From the NCBI GenBank assembly GCA_023421635.1, contig JAEZSU010000379.1, positions 1 to 7,454 on the forward strand: DNA of 7,454 nucleotides. The letters run 5' to 3'. Below, piece by piece: positions 6,848 through 7,454 of the stretch. The position numbers and the translations under genes were made by a program. Source of the stretch: Actinomycetes bacterium (lineage in GTDB: Bacteria > Actinomycetota > Actinomycetes > Actinomycetales > Microbacteriaceae). Each line of letters starts with the position of its first letter. Within the stretch, counting starts at the first letter, position 1. The notes under the pieces were generated by a model. That model had not been told where the DNA came from. It saw nothing but the letters and a program-made list of their open reading frames with translations, and ran no database searches.

Positions 6848-6916
6848 GGCCCGGCGCGTCGCGGGCGGAGACGGGCGACCCGCCGCGCACCCAGGAGCCA
6901 CGTCGGAGGCGGAACG

Positions 6917-6922
6917 TAGACT
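6917..6922 (+). promoter_or_regulatory. Putative -10 element of dnaE (leaderless)
   Basis: TAGACT ends 7 bases before the GTG at 6929, the geometry of a leaderless actinobacterial promoter. The only Shine-Dalgarno-like run (GGAGGCGGA, 6905-6913) is 15 bases from the GTG, too far for ordinary use. No good -35 hexamer is visible. Confidence 0.5.
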
Positions 6923-6928
6923 CGATAC

Positions 6929-7454
6929 GTGGCAGCCGACTCCTTCGTTCACCTCCACGTCCACAGCGAGTACTCGATGCTCGACGGAGCCGCCAAGATC
7001 GGTGCGATGACGAAGGCCGCCGCCGACTACGGCATGCCGGCGATCGCCGTCACCGACCACGGCAACACGTTCGCGGCGTTCGAGTTCTACAACGCCGCCC
7101 GTGCAGCCGGGGTGAAGCCGATCATCGGGCTCGAGGCGTACGTCACCCCAGGCACGCACCGCAGCGACAAGTCGCGCGTGGCGTGGGGCTCCCCCGAGCA
7201 GAAGAGCGACGACGTGTCGGGTTCCGGCGCGTACACGCACATGACGATGTGGAGTCAGAGCACGGAGGGGATGCACAACCTCTTCCGGCTCAGCTCGCTC
7301 TCGAGCATCGAGGGCTACTACTTCAACCCGCGCATGGACCGCGAGCTGCTCGAGACGTACGGCAAGGGCCTCATCGCGACGACCGGGTGCCCGTCGGGCG
7401 AGGTGCAGACGCGGCTGCGGCTCGGCCAGTACGACGCCGCCCGCGCCGCCGCCG
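6929..7454 (+). CDS. dnaE: DNA polymerase III alpha subunit DnaE, 3'-partial
   Basis: First 175 codons of the replicative polymerase catalytic subunit (DnaE1 type); the reading frame is still open at the window edge. The visible part is the N-terminal PHP domain: [15 protein letters not shown] (6-20), AVTDHGN (40-46), IIGLEAYV (65-72), YTHMT (102-106) and TTGCPSGE (151-158). Putative metal ligands H10, H12, D19, H44, E69, H104 and C154 are all present, so the domain looks competent for metal binding, as in mycobacterial DnaE1 where PHP supplies 3'-5' proofreading. The start is GTG 6929, encoding [16 protein letters not shown], the usual short N-terminus; a leaderless -10 lies 7 bases before it. 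The polymerase palm, beta-clamp-binding and tau-binding parts are outside the window. It begins a transcription unit separate from the division cluster. Confidence 0.96.
   Translation, partial: MAADSFVHLHVHSEYSMLDGAAKIGAMTKAAADYGMPAIAVTDHGNTFAAFEFYNAARAAGVKPIIGLEAYVTPGTHRSDKSRVAWGSPEQKSDDVSGSGAYTHMTMWSQSTEGMHNLFRLSSLSSIEGYYFNPRMDRELLETYGKGLIATTGCPSGEVQTRLRLGQYDAARAAA

Noticed and set aside
6338..6919. Plus-strand open frame of 193 codons opposite the NUDIX gene
   Set aside because: The minus strand carries a full Nudix box; this frame has no recognisable domain and overlaps the GNAT end.
6845..7276. Minus-strand open frame of 143 codons opposite dnaE
   Set aside because: The plus strand encodes a clear DnaE PHP domain; this is its shadow.

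Overview
The window is a high-GC (about 70% by eye) actinobacterial chromosome segment. Protein sequences and gene order point to Microbacteriaceae, most likely Microbacterium or a close relative. It holds the 3' end of the division and cell wall (dcw) cluster and the start of the replicative polymerase gene. I see no insertion sequence, phage gene, CRISPR array, tRNA or rRNA. No stretch over 300 bases lacks a gene; the largest gaps are 711-868, 3532-3636 and 6836-6928.

Layout: ftsQ (5' end cut by the window) - ftsZ - yggS - sepF - yggT - divIVA - lspA - rluD - GNAT acetyltransferase on the plus strand. A NUDIX hydrolase gene follows on the minus strand, converging on the GNAT gene. The 5' part of dnaE (plus strand, running off the 3' end) diverges from the NUDIX gene. 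The block from ftsZ to rluD is compact: ftsZ and yggS overlap by 4 bases, and the sepF-yggT, divIVA-lspA and lspA-rluD gaps are 1-5 bases. Within that block the two wider gaps are 31 bases before sepF and 105 bases before divIVA, the latter holding a good internal promoter.

FtsQ is the bitopic divisome scaffold. FtsZ forms the ring. SepF is the membrane anchor that binds the FtsZ C-terminal tail, which is intact here. YggT is a small membrane protein that travels with sepF. DivIVA (Wag31) marks the pole and directs growth of new wall. YggS handles pyridoxal phosphate, LspA is the lipoprotein signal peptidase, and RluD is an rRNA pseudouridine synthase; these three are housekeeping neighbours with no proven division role.

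I found no previously undescribed multi-gene system; this is a conserved core region. The points worth a second look are small. Three genes at the right end (GNAT, NUDIX, dnaE) have a -10-like hexamer whose last base lies exactly 7 bases before the start codon, suggesting leaderless transcripts. A wobble-containing inverted repeat sits in a locally AT-rich patch upstream of ftsZ. A symmetrical hairpin spans the stop codons of the convergent GNAT and NUDIX genes. The pgeF-like gene often found between ftsZ and yggS is absent. The least understood protein is the GNAT acetyltransferase.
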